The position numbers and the translations under genes are program-made. From Rheum nobile (lineage: Eukaryota; Streptophyta; Magnoliopsida; Caryophyllales; Polygonaceae): DNA of 64,000 nucleotides. Below are positions 1-11,197 of the stretch, in pieces. Below the pieces are notes generated by a model that saw only the letters and a program-made list of their open reading frames with translations, was not told the DNA's origin and made no database searches. The stretch lies in contig WOAB01000619.1 of assembly GCA_027886185.1 (NCBI GenBank), positions 7,068,001 to 7,132,000 on the forward strand. Reading direction: 5' to 3'. The number at the start of each line of letters is the position of its first letter. Within the stretch, counting starts at the first letter, position 1.

Positions 1-683
1 GGACTCCAAACCCTAGACTACCCAGCTAGATTCGAAGATCACTCCTACAACGATGAATCTAAACTCAACCCTCAAAGACTCACACACAGCTTCACTCTCC
101 TTTTTCTTTTCTCAGTTTAATGCTCTTCGTTCATCGTCGTACCTAGAAATGAATCCACACTCCTATAAATACAACTCGACTAAAACCCTAATCGTAACAA
201 GATAAAAATCTTTTCTAAACTTTGTAACAAGAAGATATTTAAATGATTTGAAGAATATTATCTTATCAGTCGATATTATCTAAGGAAGAAATTTCCTAAG
301 ATAACAAAATCGGATAAAGATAAAATCCTTCTCTCTCCAAATATATTATCTTAGGAAAGATTTCCTAAGATAACACATTCGGATTCTCTCTCCAAATCTT
401 CTCTTCGGCGAGATCCTTCCTGCCGAAATCCTTTTCCTTGACTGCGTGATCTTCCAAGATTGTTTCCATAATCTTCATGCTGGAAATCCTTCACTCCATT
501 CGTAGCTTCGTCTTGTTCGTCATTGATGTTCCTTGAGAGGTAACAAAGCACATGGACAGAGCTTTGTTCCCTCTGCGATCCTTTGCTGCAATGGTTTCCT
601 GTGACAGCTATCTTTGTTCCTGAAACACTTAGTTACCAGATTAGCTGAATGTTTGTTACTATCAAAACCTAAGGAATTCAACA
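1..683 (-). repeat. Copia 3' LTR, truncated by the window edge
   Basis: This stretch is nearly identical to 17129-17811 and the same length to the base. It ends in AATTCAACA, the inverted partner of the TGTTGG that opens the other LTR. As the element reads on the minus strand, this is the downstream LTR. About 230 bases of it lie outside the window. Confidence 0.92.
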
Positions 684-700
684 AATTCCCCCTTTTTGAT
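684..700 (-). other. Copia polypurine tract
   Basis: On the minus strand the bases next to the 3' LTR read ATCAAAAAGGGGGAATT, a typical plus-strand primer for copia elements. It directly abuts the TGTTGAATTC start of the LTR. Confidence 0.85.
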
Positions 701-1237
701 GGTGACAAACATCCTTGACAATAAAACATATACATGAGATAAAGACAGTTGTGAAGAGAAAACATATACATGAGATAAAGACAGTTGTGAAGAGAAAGTT
801 TTCCACACTTAGGCATAATAGTTCTCCCTTAGTCTAGCAACATATGAAACCATGTTAGTTCCCCCTCAACTAAAGCTACCAGTCACTTCCCCCCTTTTGG
901 CATAATTAAAAACATAAGTAAAGTGATAGGGAAAAATGAACACATCAAGATAAGCAAAGCAACCCCTTGTTCATTAAATAAAGCCAAACAAACTTAAATC
1001 AAGTGCAATCACAAACATAAAAACATGAAAAATATCCAGACAAGATCAACATGCCACTCAGGGCAAACACAAGTCAGAAACAAGGAAATTCAAGCTAATG
1101 GGGATTGATGAGCTAGGGAACAAATAGAGGGGTTGGAAGGCGGGAAAGCGATTTAAGCATCACTGGGACCAGCCAATGGAGCCGGTGAGTGAAGAGAGAT
1201 CAGAGCGCGCACGTCCGCCGTGAGAAGCCATTGCTGT
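701..1237. other. Copia 3' non-coding region
   Basis: The stretch lies between the stop of the extra 3' gene and the polypurine tract. It is AT-rich, has no credible reading frame, and probably serves as 3' untranslated sequence of the retrotransposon. Confidence 0.6.
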
Positions 1238-2705
1238 TCAGCCAGGTTGGTTACTGCCTGGCATAGGCTCCTCAGTTCCTTCCCCATAATAGAATTTTCC
1301 TTCAGTTCCCCCCTCAGAACCAGCATCCTCAGACTCCTCATGTACTTCAGAAATGACAGGCACACTTCCCACTTTTACCCACCCTTGGCCTTCTTGAAGA
1401 GTGAACTGCATCTTGTGCAGATTGCTGATATCCAGGGGACGGAAAAAGACGCTCGATTCCGCCGAAGAGTTGTATACTTTGTGGTATTCCAGAATTTTCT
1501 TGATAACTCTTGGGAACGGAAGAGCGTGTTGGTCAGTGTTCCTGGCATGCGCCATGTGCTGCATCATTATCCGTGGGAGACAGATTGGATCCTTTTTCAA
1601 CAGCAAGGAGAGAAGGACTACATCCAGAATAAGCAACTTGTTGCGCTTCTGTCCCATTGGGGGTAACATTGCACATGAGGTAGTGAAAGAGCACCTTGTT
1701 AATTGCATACATCTCTGAAGTGTCTAAGTCTCCAGAGCCTTGAGGATTCTGTATCCCCGCTACTGCCCACACTGCCTCAGAGTAGGGGAAGTCCTTGGGC
1801 CAACGACCTTTTGGATATCCCTCATAGCCTTCATGCTGAACCTCTAGAGCAACACCTAGTTCAATGCTCGAGAACATGTGGACGATTCCACCAATCTTGT
1901 AACTCCCCAGAACTGCATGGGGTCTGACCTCCATAACAAACGTAGAATAGAACTCCCTCAACAAAACCTCATCAACTCCCTCCTCCTGTACAAACAGATG
2001 ACCCCACTTCTGGACTTGCAACACCTCAGAGACCTCCTCCAGAGCATTTTCCTCGAGGAACTCAGGATCAACCAGCAGCTCCTTGACCACCGACTTGTGG
2101 CTGACGTCCTTGGTCTCATCAGACAACCCTTTTGCCTTGGTCTTGGCAACCTGACGCCTTTGGCTTTTTCGAACCGGAGCTGCAGAGACCTTGGCCCTTT
2201 TGGCTTGGTGCCCAGAGAGGGGTTCTGACTCTTCATCAGAACTGAGAGTGATCGCCTTAGCAGCCTGCTTCTGAGCGCGGGTCCTCCTCCTGGCGGTATA
2301 GCCCATCTTAACCCTACCAGAGGGTTGTGGGACCTTTGAAGGCAATTCCTCCTCAGCCTCCTCTGTCAGTTCCCTTGCAAGGCTGCGAACCACCCCTTGG
2401 ATTTTCTGCATGAGAGCAGTGTGTTCCTCTGTCGCTGATGGCGTGACGACTTCTCCAAGAAAATCCTCTGTCTCCTCTTCGATCTGGGTAGGATGGGTAT
2501 GAGAGGATTGGACCTCCTCTCTTTCATTTGAGGAGATAGCGGTTGGAGCGGTCGAGGATGGTTTAGGGTTAGGGTTTTGAGGAGCGGGTTCAGGAGTTGG
2601 AGAAGTTGGGGCTGTGTAAGGGACCATGATGAGTTTGTCTGGTGTTGGTGGAGGAGTGAATTTGGTGGCTTCCGGAGGGGATGATGGTGTGTTTGAGGAG
2701 GAGGG
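1238..2705 (-). pseudogene. Extra 3' gene of the copia element (plant-transposon-protein-like), main part
   Basis: This is the C-terminal nine-tenths of a gene of about 530 codons; its first 39 codons lie at 13588-13704 on the far side of the gypsy insertion. The N-terminal half is rich in Pro, Ser and Thr, then acidic, then carries basic clusters (KRAKV, KSQRRQVAKTKAKG) resembling nuclear localisation signals. The C-terminal half (motifs WGHLF, SIELGVALEV, KGRWPKDF, PRIMMQHMAHA) resembles the 'putative plant transposon protein' domain common downstream of pol in plant elements; that assignment is from memory of the family. A one-base slip in the run of five G at 1659-1663 moves the frame: one frame stops at 1533 and the domain continues in another to 1238. 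Function is unknown, and the gene is inactive here. Confidence 0.6.
2701..2705. repeat. Target-site duplication of the nested gypsy element, left copy
   Basis: GAGGG here is repeated exactly at 13583-13587, flanking the TGTAAC...ATCACA element. Five bases is the usual duplication length for gypsy integrases. Confidence 0.92.
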
Positions 2706-4323
2706 TGTAACACCCCCAAAACTTAACCCTTTTGGAAATGTATTACCGCCAGTGACCCCAGTGTTCCTTACCGAGATCACCCAAGGCTTTACCAAATAAA
2801 TACCATTTATGAAATGCAATTGATACACAAAGATCAAGCATTAAATTCCAAAACATAACATTGTTGAGGAAACAAGAGTTACGGGATTACAACCCAATCC
2901 CGAATAGGTCAAAACATAGTTTAAACCAAACACAGCGGAAGACTAAGAAAGTATTTTACAATCGGAGTTATTGTCCAAAGGATCATAACCTGATTAAAGA
3001 AATAATTAAAACATTCAAAAACCACCGCCGACTCCATAGTCCTTCTAATCTTCTGAGCTACTTCTTAACTGATGTGCTGAATCGAACGGATGACACCAGC
3101 CAACCATGCAAGGGAAAATATTGGTCGGTTAGTCTAAATGAATAGACTAGCAAGGGAACAAAGCAGAATGGTTCGAAGTAGTTGTATTAGGTTAGACTCT
3201 TCGTCCCTCGAATAATAATCGAGTACGCTTGTCAACCACCATACTCCTACTGGAATAATCAAGAGGTATGCACAAGAGAAGATTCTGGAAGATTGAATCT
3301 TCACAGAAATCGACTCGAAAGAAGACTCCAACTGAAATGAGTCTTTAAGGAAGAATGACAAATCTGGAATATTACAGAATCATTCAACAATGATTTAAAA
3401 GCTGACTGAGATGCTTCGGTTCACGACCAACCTCATCGCCTACAGCGAATCCAGATTGGAAAGAGAACGTACTACATTCGAGTCAAGACGAGTTTTTCTA
3501 GCTGCACTGAACTTAGCTGCACTACTCGCCCAAGGTGTATTAATTATGTGCGTCAAGGTAGCACTTATCTGATTTATGTTTCAAAAACACACATCACGTT
3601 ATAGACTTTTACATGTGTACCCCACCAATGGGACGACACATCTTAGTATACGTTTCGTCGAGAGTGACGTATACCGAAAGGTTTGTGACACCAGCTAAGT
3701 GTCCTGTCTCTACACACATGTGTAAGAGACCGATCATGATCTTAGAATAGTACCAGATGGGGACGAGCCATCCCGATACCAGATTATAAAGAAACGACTG
3801 GACAAAGTCCGAGTAACGTTCCTATCTAACAGTGCTAACTAAACAGTTACATCACCACTACATTTACAGGATAAATCCACATAAAGGCCCGAAAGGCGAT
3901 CACAGATAATAGCGTTGTTCTAACAGATATACAACCTATTATATGATTTTCAAAACAGTTTATCAAAACCGTTTCCAGACAAACCGAATATTCATTCCAA
4001 ATTAATTACTCAGATAAACTACTGATAATTAATGTAAATATGGAACGAAAGAGCAAGAGCGAACCGCCACTTGCCTTACTCCACAGAATAGTCTAAAGAC
4101 GTCACTGGATTCCGGGCTCGACACGGTACAGCTCTGACAGCACAACGACCTTCGAGTCGACCCATAAAAGGAACCCTAAGTTAGATCCGACATAAACAGT
4201 ACGAATCTAAACACGGCGAAACAACACGAAAGGAAAGACGCCACGACGACAACCGACCAAGCCAAAGCCACGAAGGCGTTCTGGGCACTGGCGGCGGTCA
4301 CCGTTCTTGGCGGCGGTCGCCGT

Positions 4324-4376
4324 GAAGAACACGGTGGTCGCCGTGAAGAACACGGCGGTCGCCGTGAAGAACACGG
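4324..4376. repeat. 21-bp tandem repeat expanded in the left LTR
   Basis: The unit GAAGAACACGG[TC]GGTCGCCGT is present twice in full, followed by a partial third copy. The other LTR has only the partial copy, next to about position 12820. Each unit contains one copy of the GC-rich inverted repeat. Confidence 0.88.
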
Positions 4377-4611
4377 CCGACTGAAACGAGAGAAAACTCA
4401 CCCAAAAACACGAGTGATTCGGCCTCCTTCGACTAGCTTTGGCTTCTAACCTCCAAGGCTAACCAAAAGCTTCACAAAGGCACTCAGGAACCACACCAAA
4501 GCAACACCGGCGAGACCTTCAAAAATTCCGGCGAAGGCACAACTCCGGCGAGAGGCAATTTTGGCAGAGGTTCGGTGTTTAGGATGGCTCAAATCTCTCC
4601 CCCAACACCCC

Positions 4612-4620
4612 CTTTTATAG
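4612..4620 (-). promoter_or_regulatory. TATA box, gypsy 3' LTR copy
   Basis: The minus strand reads GGCTATAAAAGGGGG, an excellent plant TATA box. The same sequence occurs at the equivalent place in the 5' LTR (13062-13070) and in the related plus-strand element (60029-60038). Confidence 0.7.
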
Positions 4621-5132
4621 CCAAAGCGTCTGGAGCACAAAGAAGATGGGCCTACAGCTAGTTCGGCGCTCGCCGGAAATCGCGCCGACGACCATCGGGC
4701 AAGGACTGCCGGGCAACGATGACTGCCATTACGGCGGGCGCCGTAATATACGGCGGTCGCCGTGGCATGACACACCAGCTGCCTCCTCGAGCGTTGGGAC
4801 GGCGGGCGCCGTGACTTTACGGCGGTCGCCGTGCTTGGGTCTCACGACGGCGGTCGCCGCGACTTTACGGCGGTCGCCGTGACACCTTTTTCCCGCCCGT
4901 TCAGCTTTGAACGAACATGACATTAAGCCGGGATAACAATTATCGTACGCGAACGACAATTTAAAATTCAAGGCACCTTGTCTGTATATTATTTCACTGA
5001 GAAAAATATTACAGACATAGAGCATATTACAGAATGTCTCAAGCTACCTGAATTAAATCCGACATACACAACGGATACTCGGGAAAATTTCATAATTCCC
5101 AAAATAACCTTACAAAAATACGGGGTATCACA

Positions 5133-5145
5133 TCTCCTCCCCCTT
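5133..5145 (-). other. Gypsy polypurine tract
   Basis: The minus strand reads AAGGGGGAGGAGA directly before the TGTGATACCCC start of the 3' LTR. Confidence 0.85.
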
Positions 5146-5168
5146 ACAAGAAGTTTCGACCCCGAAAC

Positions 5169-6836
5169 TTAGGTCGAGAATAACTCGGGAAAACGCCTGA
5201 GCATATCTGACTCGGTTTCCCACGTCTCCCAAGTAACTTATTCGGTCCCTGACTTGGACCACAGCACTCGTACCAAAGGTACGATCTTGTTGCGCAATTG
5301 CTTCTCCCGACGCTCCAAAATGCGCACGGGCAACTCTTCGTAAGTACCATTAGCTTGAATCTCGATGTCCTCATAACTAAGCACATGAGACTCATCTGGC
5401 ACATACTTTCTGAGTAAAGACACGTGGAACACGTTATGCACCAGGTGAGCCGATGGTGGCAACGCCAAATGGTACGCTAGAGATCCCACTCTATCCAAAA
5501 TCTCGAATGGTCCCACGTAGCGAGGGTTAAGCTTCCCACGCTTACCAAATCTGAAAACTCCTTTGGAAGGCGACACCTTGACAAAAACCTTGTCACCGAC
5601 CTCGAACTCGACAGTCTTGCGCTTCCTATCTGCGTAGGACTTTTGTCGACTCTGAGCGGTCAACATTCTTTGTCTGATCAAAGCAATGTCTGAAGCCGTC
5701 CTTTCGACCAACTCTAGTCCAAGCAGAATTTTGTCGGCATTATCGTCCCAACAAATCGGAGATCTACATCTGCGACCATACAAAGCTTCAAACGGAGCCA
5801 TCTTGATTGTAGCATGCCAGCTATTGTTGTATGTGAACTCAATCAGACTCAAGCTGTCCTCCCAGCTAGTCGGACGATCGAGCACACAAGCTCTAAGCAT
5901 ATCCTCCAGAGTCTGGATGGTCCTTTCAGACTGGCCATCTGTCTGAGGATGAAACGTTGTACTGAACCTCAACTCGGTCCCCATAGCCTTATGAAGTTCC
6001 TTCCAGAATCTTGACATGAAACGGCCATCTCGGTCTGATACAATGGTCTTAGGAATGCCATGTAAGCGGACAATCTCCTTCTGGTAAACTTCGGCTAGCT
6101 TCTGGGTTTCCCATGTGGTCTTGATGGCTATGAAATGAGCACTCTTCGTAAGTCTATCCATAATTACCCAGATAGCATCTCTCTGACCTCGAGTCTTTGG
6201 TAGCCCAGTGACGAAGTCCATGGAAATGTCCTCCCATTTCCATTCTGGTACGGGGAGAGGTAGCATCTCACCACCTGGTCTGCGGTGTTCGATCTTGACT
6301 TTTTGGCAAGTTAAGCATTTTGCCACAAAGTCTGATACGTCCCACTTCATGTTTGGCCACCAAAACTTCTTCCTGAGATCCTTGTACATCTTGCTAGAGC
6401 CAGGATGCACAGAATAAGCAGATGAATAAGCTTCTCTCATCACCAACTGACGAAGACCTTCTGTGTCAGGCACACAGATCCGATCCTGAAACCAAAGTGA
6501 TCCATCATCCTGAACCACAAAACTGGGAGCTTTCCCATCCATCACTTCACTGCTTAACTTTACCAAGATGATGTCATCGACTTGCTTTTCTTTGATTTGA
6601 TCCAGCAGTGTAGCCTGAATCTCCATCATACTCAGGTACCCTCTACGCTGGTCATATAAGACTTCAATGTCACATGACTCTTGGTTTAGCTTGGTCTGAG
6701 CAGTAAGCAACGCAACCACAGTCTCGTGCGTTGTCTTCCGGCTTAGCGCATCAGCTACTACATTAGCCTTGCCCGGATGATACAACAACTCCATGTCATA
6801 GTCCTTGAGCAACTCTAGCCAGCGGCGTTGTCTCAT
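5169..6836 (-). pseudogene. Gypsy integrase and chromodomain
   Basis: The frame is open from 6836 to 5238 (532 codons). It begins inside RNase H (HPGKANVVADALSRK), then shows the integrase zinc-binding region (HPGSSKMYKDLRKKFWWP, CLTCQ). The catalytic core follows: first Asp in DFVTGLPK, second in VSDRDGRF, and Glu within the FHPQTDGQSERTIQTLEDML region. After the GPFEIL motif, the C-terminal tail (YEELPVRILERREKQLR, then VTWETESDML, RRFPELFST) is a chromodomain, which targets integration to modified histones in this lineage. A TAA at 5235-5237 cuts the chromodomain in two; without it the frame would run to the stop at 5169-5171. Confidence 0.9.
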
Positions 6837-7295
6837 ATTTAACTCCTTCTGAGTAAATATATACTTGAGACTTTTGTGGTCGGTGAAGACTTGACATCTT
6901 ATACCGTAGAGGTAATGCCTCTAAATCTTCAGCGCAAAGACAACCGCTGCTAACTCAAGATCGTGGGTCGGATAGTTTTCTTCGTAAGTCTTGAGTTGTC
7001 TAGATGCGTAAGCAATGACTTTGCCTCTTTGCATCAAAACACAACCAAGACCACACTTGGAAGCATCACTATAGACCACATAATCGTCATTCCCCTCTAG
7101 GAGTGCTAACACGGGTGCTGAGGTCAACCATCGCTTCAACTCCTGGAAACTGACCTCGCACTTGTCATTCTAGACAAACTTCTTGTGGACTTTGCGGAGT
7201 AGATTGGTCATCGGTAGAGCGATCTTTGAAAATCCTTCTACAAACCTTCTATAATACCCGGCAAGTCCAAGAAAATTGCGCACCTCTTTCACGCT
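6837..7295 (-). pseudogene. Gypsy end of reverse transcriptase and RNase H, with two stops
   Basis: This segment continues the pol frame after the stop at 7296-7298. It contains the connection motif FLGLAGYYRRF and the RNase H start (VYSDASKCGLGCVLMQ, VIAYASRQLK, YPTHDLELAAVVFALK). Stops at 7170-7172 and 6921-6923 each replace a codon that is Trp in related elements (VWNDKCE, LKIWRHYLYG), consistent with TGG to TAG. It would be read as one polyprotein with its neighbours in an intact element. Confidence 0.88.
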
Positions 7296-9842
7296 CTAGG
7301 GCTGTGTCCACTTAGCCAGAGCTTCAATCTTTTGGGGATCAACCATAACCCCATTTTTATTGATCACGTGGCCTAAGAAAGCCACTTCCTTCATCCAGAA
7401 TTCACATTTAGACAATTTAGCATAAAGCTGATGTTGTCTAAGGATCGACAAGGAAATCCGTAGATGTTCCTCGTGGACTTCTTCATTCGGAGAATAGATC
7501 AAGATGTCGTCTATCAAATCCATAAAGACAGTTGGAGCATTTGTAAGCCCAAAAGACATCACTACGAACTCGTAATGACCATATCTGGTCCTGAACGCAG
7601 TTCTAGGAATGTCCTGCTCCCGAATCCTGAGTTGATGATATCCAGATCTTAAGTCGATCTTGGAGAACACCTTTGCTCCTTGCAACTGGTCCAACAAGTC
7701 ATCAATCCTAGGCAAAGGATACTTGTTCTTGATCGTCACCTTGTTCAACTCTCGATAGTCGATACAAAGTCGGAACGATCCGTCCTTCTTTTTGACGAAC
7801 AAAACCGGGGCACCCCACGGCGATGCACTCGGTCTGACATAACCTTTATCGAGAAGATCTTCAAGTTGATTCTTCAATTCTTGCATCTCAGCCGGAGCCA
7901 TCCGATACGGTGATTTGGAAATCGGCGCCGTACCAGGCTCGAGATCAATAGAAAACTCTACGTCACGATTTGGGGGTAATCCTGGAATTTCTTCCGGAAA
8001 GACATCCGAAAATTCCCTAACTACAGGAATATCAAGAACCTCAGGTCCATCCTTCTCAGGCGAATCCAAGTAGCAAAGGTACCCGATACATCCTTGTCGT
8101 AGTAGCTTAAACGCAGCCATCGCATTGATCAGCTTGCCGTTATCAGCGTCATTTCGACCTTTGAACTTGCACACGAATTGGCCCCCGGATGACACCGTCA
8201 CCGTTCTTGAACTGAAGTCGATCACCGCCTTGTGACGCGTCAGCCAATCCATACCGAGAATAATGTCGTATGGAGCCATGGCTATGCAGATTAAATCTGC
8301 CTCGAATTCCTTACCCTGAATGGTAATCGGAAAGTCGGACAAATGCTTGGTTCCCACCAAACGTTCTCCATTAGGAAGATTAACGACGAAAGGGTCGCAC
8401 GAATCATTGCACACTAAGTCTAACTTGCTAACACAGCTATCCGAAATAAAGGAATGCGTAGCACCAGAATCAAACAGAATGCACACTGAAGTAGAGTGAA
8501 GGTATAGAGTACCTTGAGCAATCGGAGCATTGGGTCCATCTGCCTCACGCATCTCGTACAAGCGTTGGCCTTGACTTCCAGAAGCAGCTGGGGCCTTTCC
8601 CCTGTTCTGAGCAGTCGTCTGCACTGAAGGGCTAGGAGTCTCGGCAGGCTTAAACCTAGGTCGGTTGCTCTGATGAACGGACCCTTGCTGCGACTCTACT
8701 CCCTTCTGCTTTCCCTGCTTGCAGAACTTTTGCAGATGACCATCACGTCCACACCCAAAGCATGGCCTCATCTCCTTCCGACACTCAGTGCTCTTGTGTC
8801 CAGCAGTACCGCAGTTATAACACTGAACTGAACTCCTGGTATGCCCTGACTGCTGAGTCGATCCTCCTTGCGTCATCTCCGTCTTAGCTCTGCCGGATTT
8901 GGCGAAGTTAGACGGTGGCGCAGGGCGCTTAAAACCACCTCCCTGGTTCTGATTCTGCATCGACCTCTGTCGGTTGCGCCTCTTGGTCGACTCCTCGAGA
9001 GTTACCTCCAGCTTATAGGCACAATCCACATACTGCTCCAAGGTAGAGCATGTGTGGTGCACCATTAATGGCTTGATATCCGGGTTCATCCACTCGTGGA
9101 AGTACCAGATCTTTTGAGCCTCGCTGGTGATCTCGGTAGTGGCGTACTGTAGAAGATGGTTGAACTTAGATGCCAACTCGGTCACTCTCAGACCATCCGT
9201 CTGAGGGTACAAGAACTCTTTATGCTTCTCCTCTCTCATAGCACGAGAGAAAAAGCGATCAACCATCTTGGTCTTGAACATCGACCAAGTCAACACTGGG
9301 CTCTCAGCCAAACCAGTGCTCTCCCACCACTCGCTAGCCTCCTCCTTCAGCTGAAGAGAAGCGATATGGACCTTCTCGGCCTCCATACACTCCACGTTCC
9401 TGAACAACCTCTCCATATGGGAGAACCAACGAGTCACTGCCACTGGCTCCCCTTTCCCGTTATAGCAGTCGGGTCTCATGGAAGTAATGGTCTTAAGAGC
9501 ACGACCATAGCTGTCCCTCGCCCTAACGGCAGTCTCCTGAATTACAGGGTTTCTGGGTTCCACAACATCAGGAACCGCTGCATGAATAGGCACTTCTTGT
9601 GCTTGAGGCGCACTTGGTCTCAAGACATCTGTAATAGCCTGCATCACGATCCCACGGATCGCCTCAACAGCTGCAGCGTCAAACAACATCGGCGCCTGGG
9701 TCTGATCCTGACCTTCACGCCTCTGCTGGACGCGAGACTCAGACTCGTGTTCATCCTGAACACCTCTTCCTGCTGGTCTGGGGTTTTGGCTAGTCCCAGC
9801 ACCGGCTCGAGTCGAGTTTCTCGTGCTTCTTGGGTTCACCAT
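7296..9842 (-). pseudogene. Gypsy gag, protease and most of reverse transcriptase
   Basis: One open frame covers gag to reverse transcriptase. I choose the Met at 9842 (MVNPRSTRNS), because the 23 codons upstream look like leader. Gag has the capsid helices (EASEWWESTG, MVDRFFSRAM) and two CCHC knuckles (CYNCGTAGHKSTEC, CFGCGRDGHLQKFC). Protease shows DSGATHSFIS and IILGMDWL. Reverse transcriptase shows KKKDGSFRLCIDYRELNK, FSKIDLRSGYHQL and SFGLTNAP, but about 16 residues before the catalytic Asp pair are missing: MDL joins directly to IDDILIYS near 7515. A TAG at 7296-7298 replaces a probable Trp. The protein would assemble particles and copy the element's RNA, but this copy cannot. Confidence 0.92.
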
Positions 9843-10060
9843 CTGTTTACCGATCCAATTCCAAGCATTCAATACATTAATATTATGCAACATACTTATG
9901 CAATATATCAATGTAAATAAATCACTCAGAATAGATCAACATGGAAAACTAAGATAGGCAACGCCACTCCTCAATATTTGTCGCAATACTGAAATATTAC
10001 ACAAAGTACAACTTGGAAAACTAAGAAATGAACTACTACGATAGGCAACGCCACTCCTCC

Positions 10061-11035
10061 TCAAGGCGTTCCAAAACGTCTCCCATACGACTGGCTACTC
10101 GTGCATGGTCTCTTCGGGCTAGGCTCACCATCGAGCTTTGGCGATGGGTTTCGCACCCTGCTTGACCCTGAAGCACATAGTCCTAGCTCAGCCATAGAAA
10201 AGTATGGGTCGTCCATGACTGGTCCTTCTATTCCAGCCCTCCTCTGAGTACTGACGATCGGCTCATCCCTCTGACGCTGCTGTTCTGCGGAGATTACCTC
10301 GCTCTGGCGGAGAATCTCCTGCAGCTCGGATTCCGACCTCCATCTCCTTGGAGTAGGGATAGGCTGAGATTCCCTGTCACTTCTCCCAATACCGTACTCG
10401 GTATACAGTGCCTCCCAATCAACTTCTGACATGGGTGCGTACTCTGGCACTGGTGACAATCCTGTACCGGGCTCCTGATTCTGCCCTCCAAGGTCCAACT
10501 CTGGATCCTCTTCTGGATCATCCTCTATGGGATCCTCATCCTCGGGATCATCCTCGATGGGATCCTCTTCCTCGGGATCATCCTCGCTGGGATCCTCATC
10601 CTCGGAATCATCCTCGATCATCTCCTCATCCTCGACAGGATCTTGCTCAAGCATCTCCTCTTCCTCCTCCTCGTACTCGATCTCCTCGGGAATTGGTCCT
10701 AGTAGAAAGTCGTCTTGGTAAACCCCTTGTTCATACCTTGACAACTCGTCTTCCTGCTCCCATTCCTGTACTCCCTCCACCCTTGGTGGCGGCACAGGTA
10801 CGGGTCTAGGGACCATAGCATTCCTGGCTACAAGGACAACCGACTCGGGGAGAACGTGCTTGACGTCTTCGGGTGGGCTACTCGGGCCTCCAACCTTGAA
10901 ACATCGCTGAGGTAACGGAAAATCTAGCCTCGGCTGATCCGACTTGGCGTCTTCCGACCCCCTACCAATAGAAAAGCAGACACTCATCCTATCGAACAAT
11001 AAGGAAGGAATTAGTCTTTCTAGACATAGAAGCAA
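10061..11035 (-). CDS. Acidic ORF upstream of gag in the gypsy element
   Basis: This intact frame of 324 codons lies between the primer site and gag on the sense strand of the element. The middle (about residues 115-185) is a repetitive acidic tract of units such as EDDPEEEDPIEDDPEDED. The C-terminal third is more ordered-looking (SEVDWEALYTEYGIGR, RRWRSESELQEILRQSE) and ends in a Ser/Pro-rich basic tail. It has no enzyme motif. An internal Met (MSVCFSIGRG, residue 17) may be the true start. Extra ORFs before gag are known in some plant gypsy lineages. I do not recognise this family and assign no function. It is open while pol is broken, although acidic repeats can stay open by composition alone. 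Confidence 0.55.
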   Translation of the reverse strand: MLLCLERLIPSLLFDRMSVCFSIGRGSEDAKSDQPRLDFPLPQRCFKVGGPSSPPEDVKHVLPESVVLVARNAMVPRPVPVPPPRVEGVQEWEQEDELSRYEQGVYQDDFLLGPIPEEIEYEEEEEEMLEQDPVEDEEMIEDDSEDEDPSEDDPEEEDPIEDDPEDEDPIEDDPEEDPELDLGGQNQEPGTGLSPVPEYAPMSEVDWEALYTEYGIGRSDRESQPIPTPRRWRSESELQEILRQSEVISAEQQRQRDEPIVSTQRRAGIEGPVMDDPYFSMAELGLCASGSSRVRNPSPKLDGEPSPKRPCTSSQSYGRRFGTP

Positions 11036-11181
11036 GCTTACTATATCAGACTATAAAGAAGACATGACTATGAACGGTGTTTTTAAATTCTTTTCAGAAT
11101 GAAAATTCAGAGCCCTCTTTAAAGCATTTTCAAAAACGGATAATTGATTTATAAAATCCCAAACCCGTTTTAAAACCTTTG

Positions 11182-11193
11182 GCTCTGATACCA
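11182..11193 (-). other. Primer binding site of the gypsy element (tRNA-Met type)
   Basis: The minus strand reads TGGTATCAGAGC, complementary to the 3' end of initiator tRNA-Met. It lies four bases inside the 5' LTR and fixes the element's orientation. Confidence 0.92.
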
Positions 11194-11197
11194 CAAC

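Larger units (their letters stand above)
2706..5132 (-). repeat. Gypsy 3' LTR (left), 2427 bp
   Basis: It starts TGTAACACCCCC and ends GGGGTATCACA, as does the other LTR at 11198-13582. It is 42 bp longer than its partner, explained exactly by two extra copies of a 21-bp unit at 4324-4365. It contains many short GC-rich inverted repeats of the type ACGGCG-GT-CGCCGT. Confidence 0.93.

Noticed and set aside
1220..1718. Open frames on the plus strand opposite the copia extra gene
   Set aside because: They mirror the minus-strand gene with a plant-transposon-like domain and have no recognisable motifs.
4646..5025. Frames on both strands in the GC-rich part of the gypsy LTR, and the same at 13096-13475
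   Set aside because: They come from the inverted-repeat arrays, which are open in several frames at once, and they lie within LTRs.
10408..10809. Plus-strand frames rich in Ser or Pro, opposite the acidic ORF
   Set aside because: They are antisense readings of the repetitive acidic codons (GAT/GAG read as ATC/CTC). The sense-strand position within the element favours the acidic ORF.
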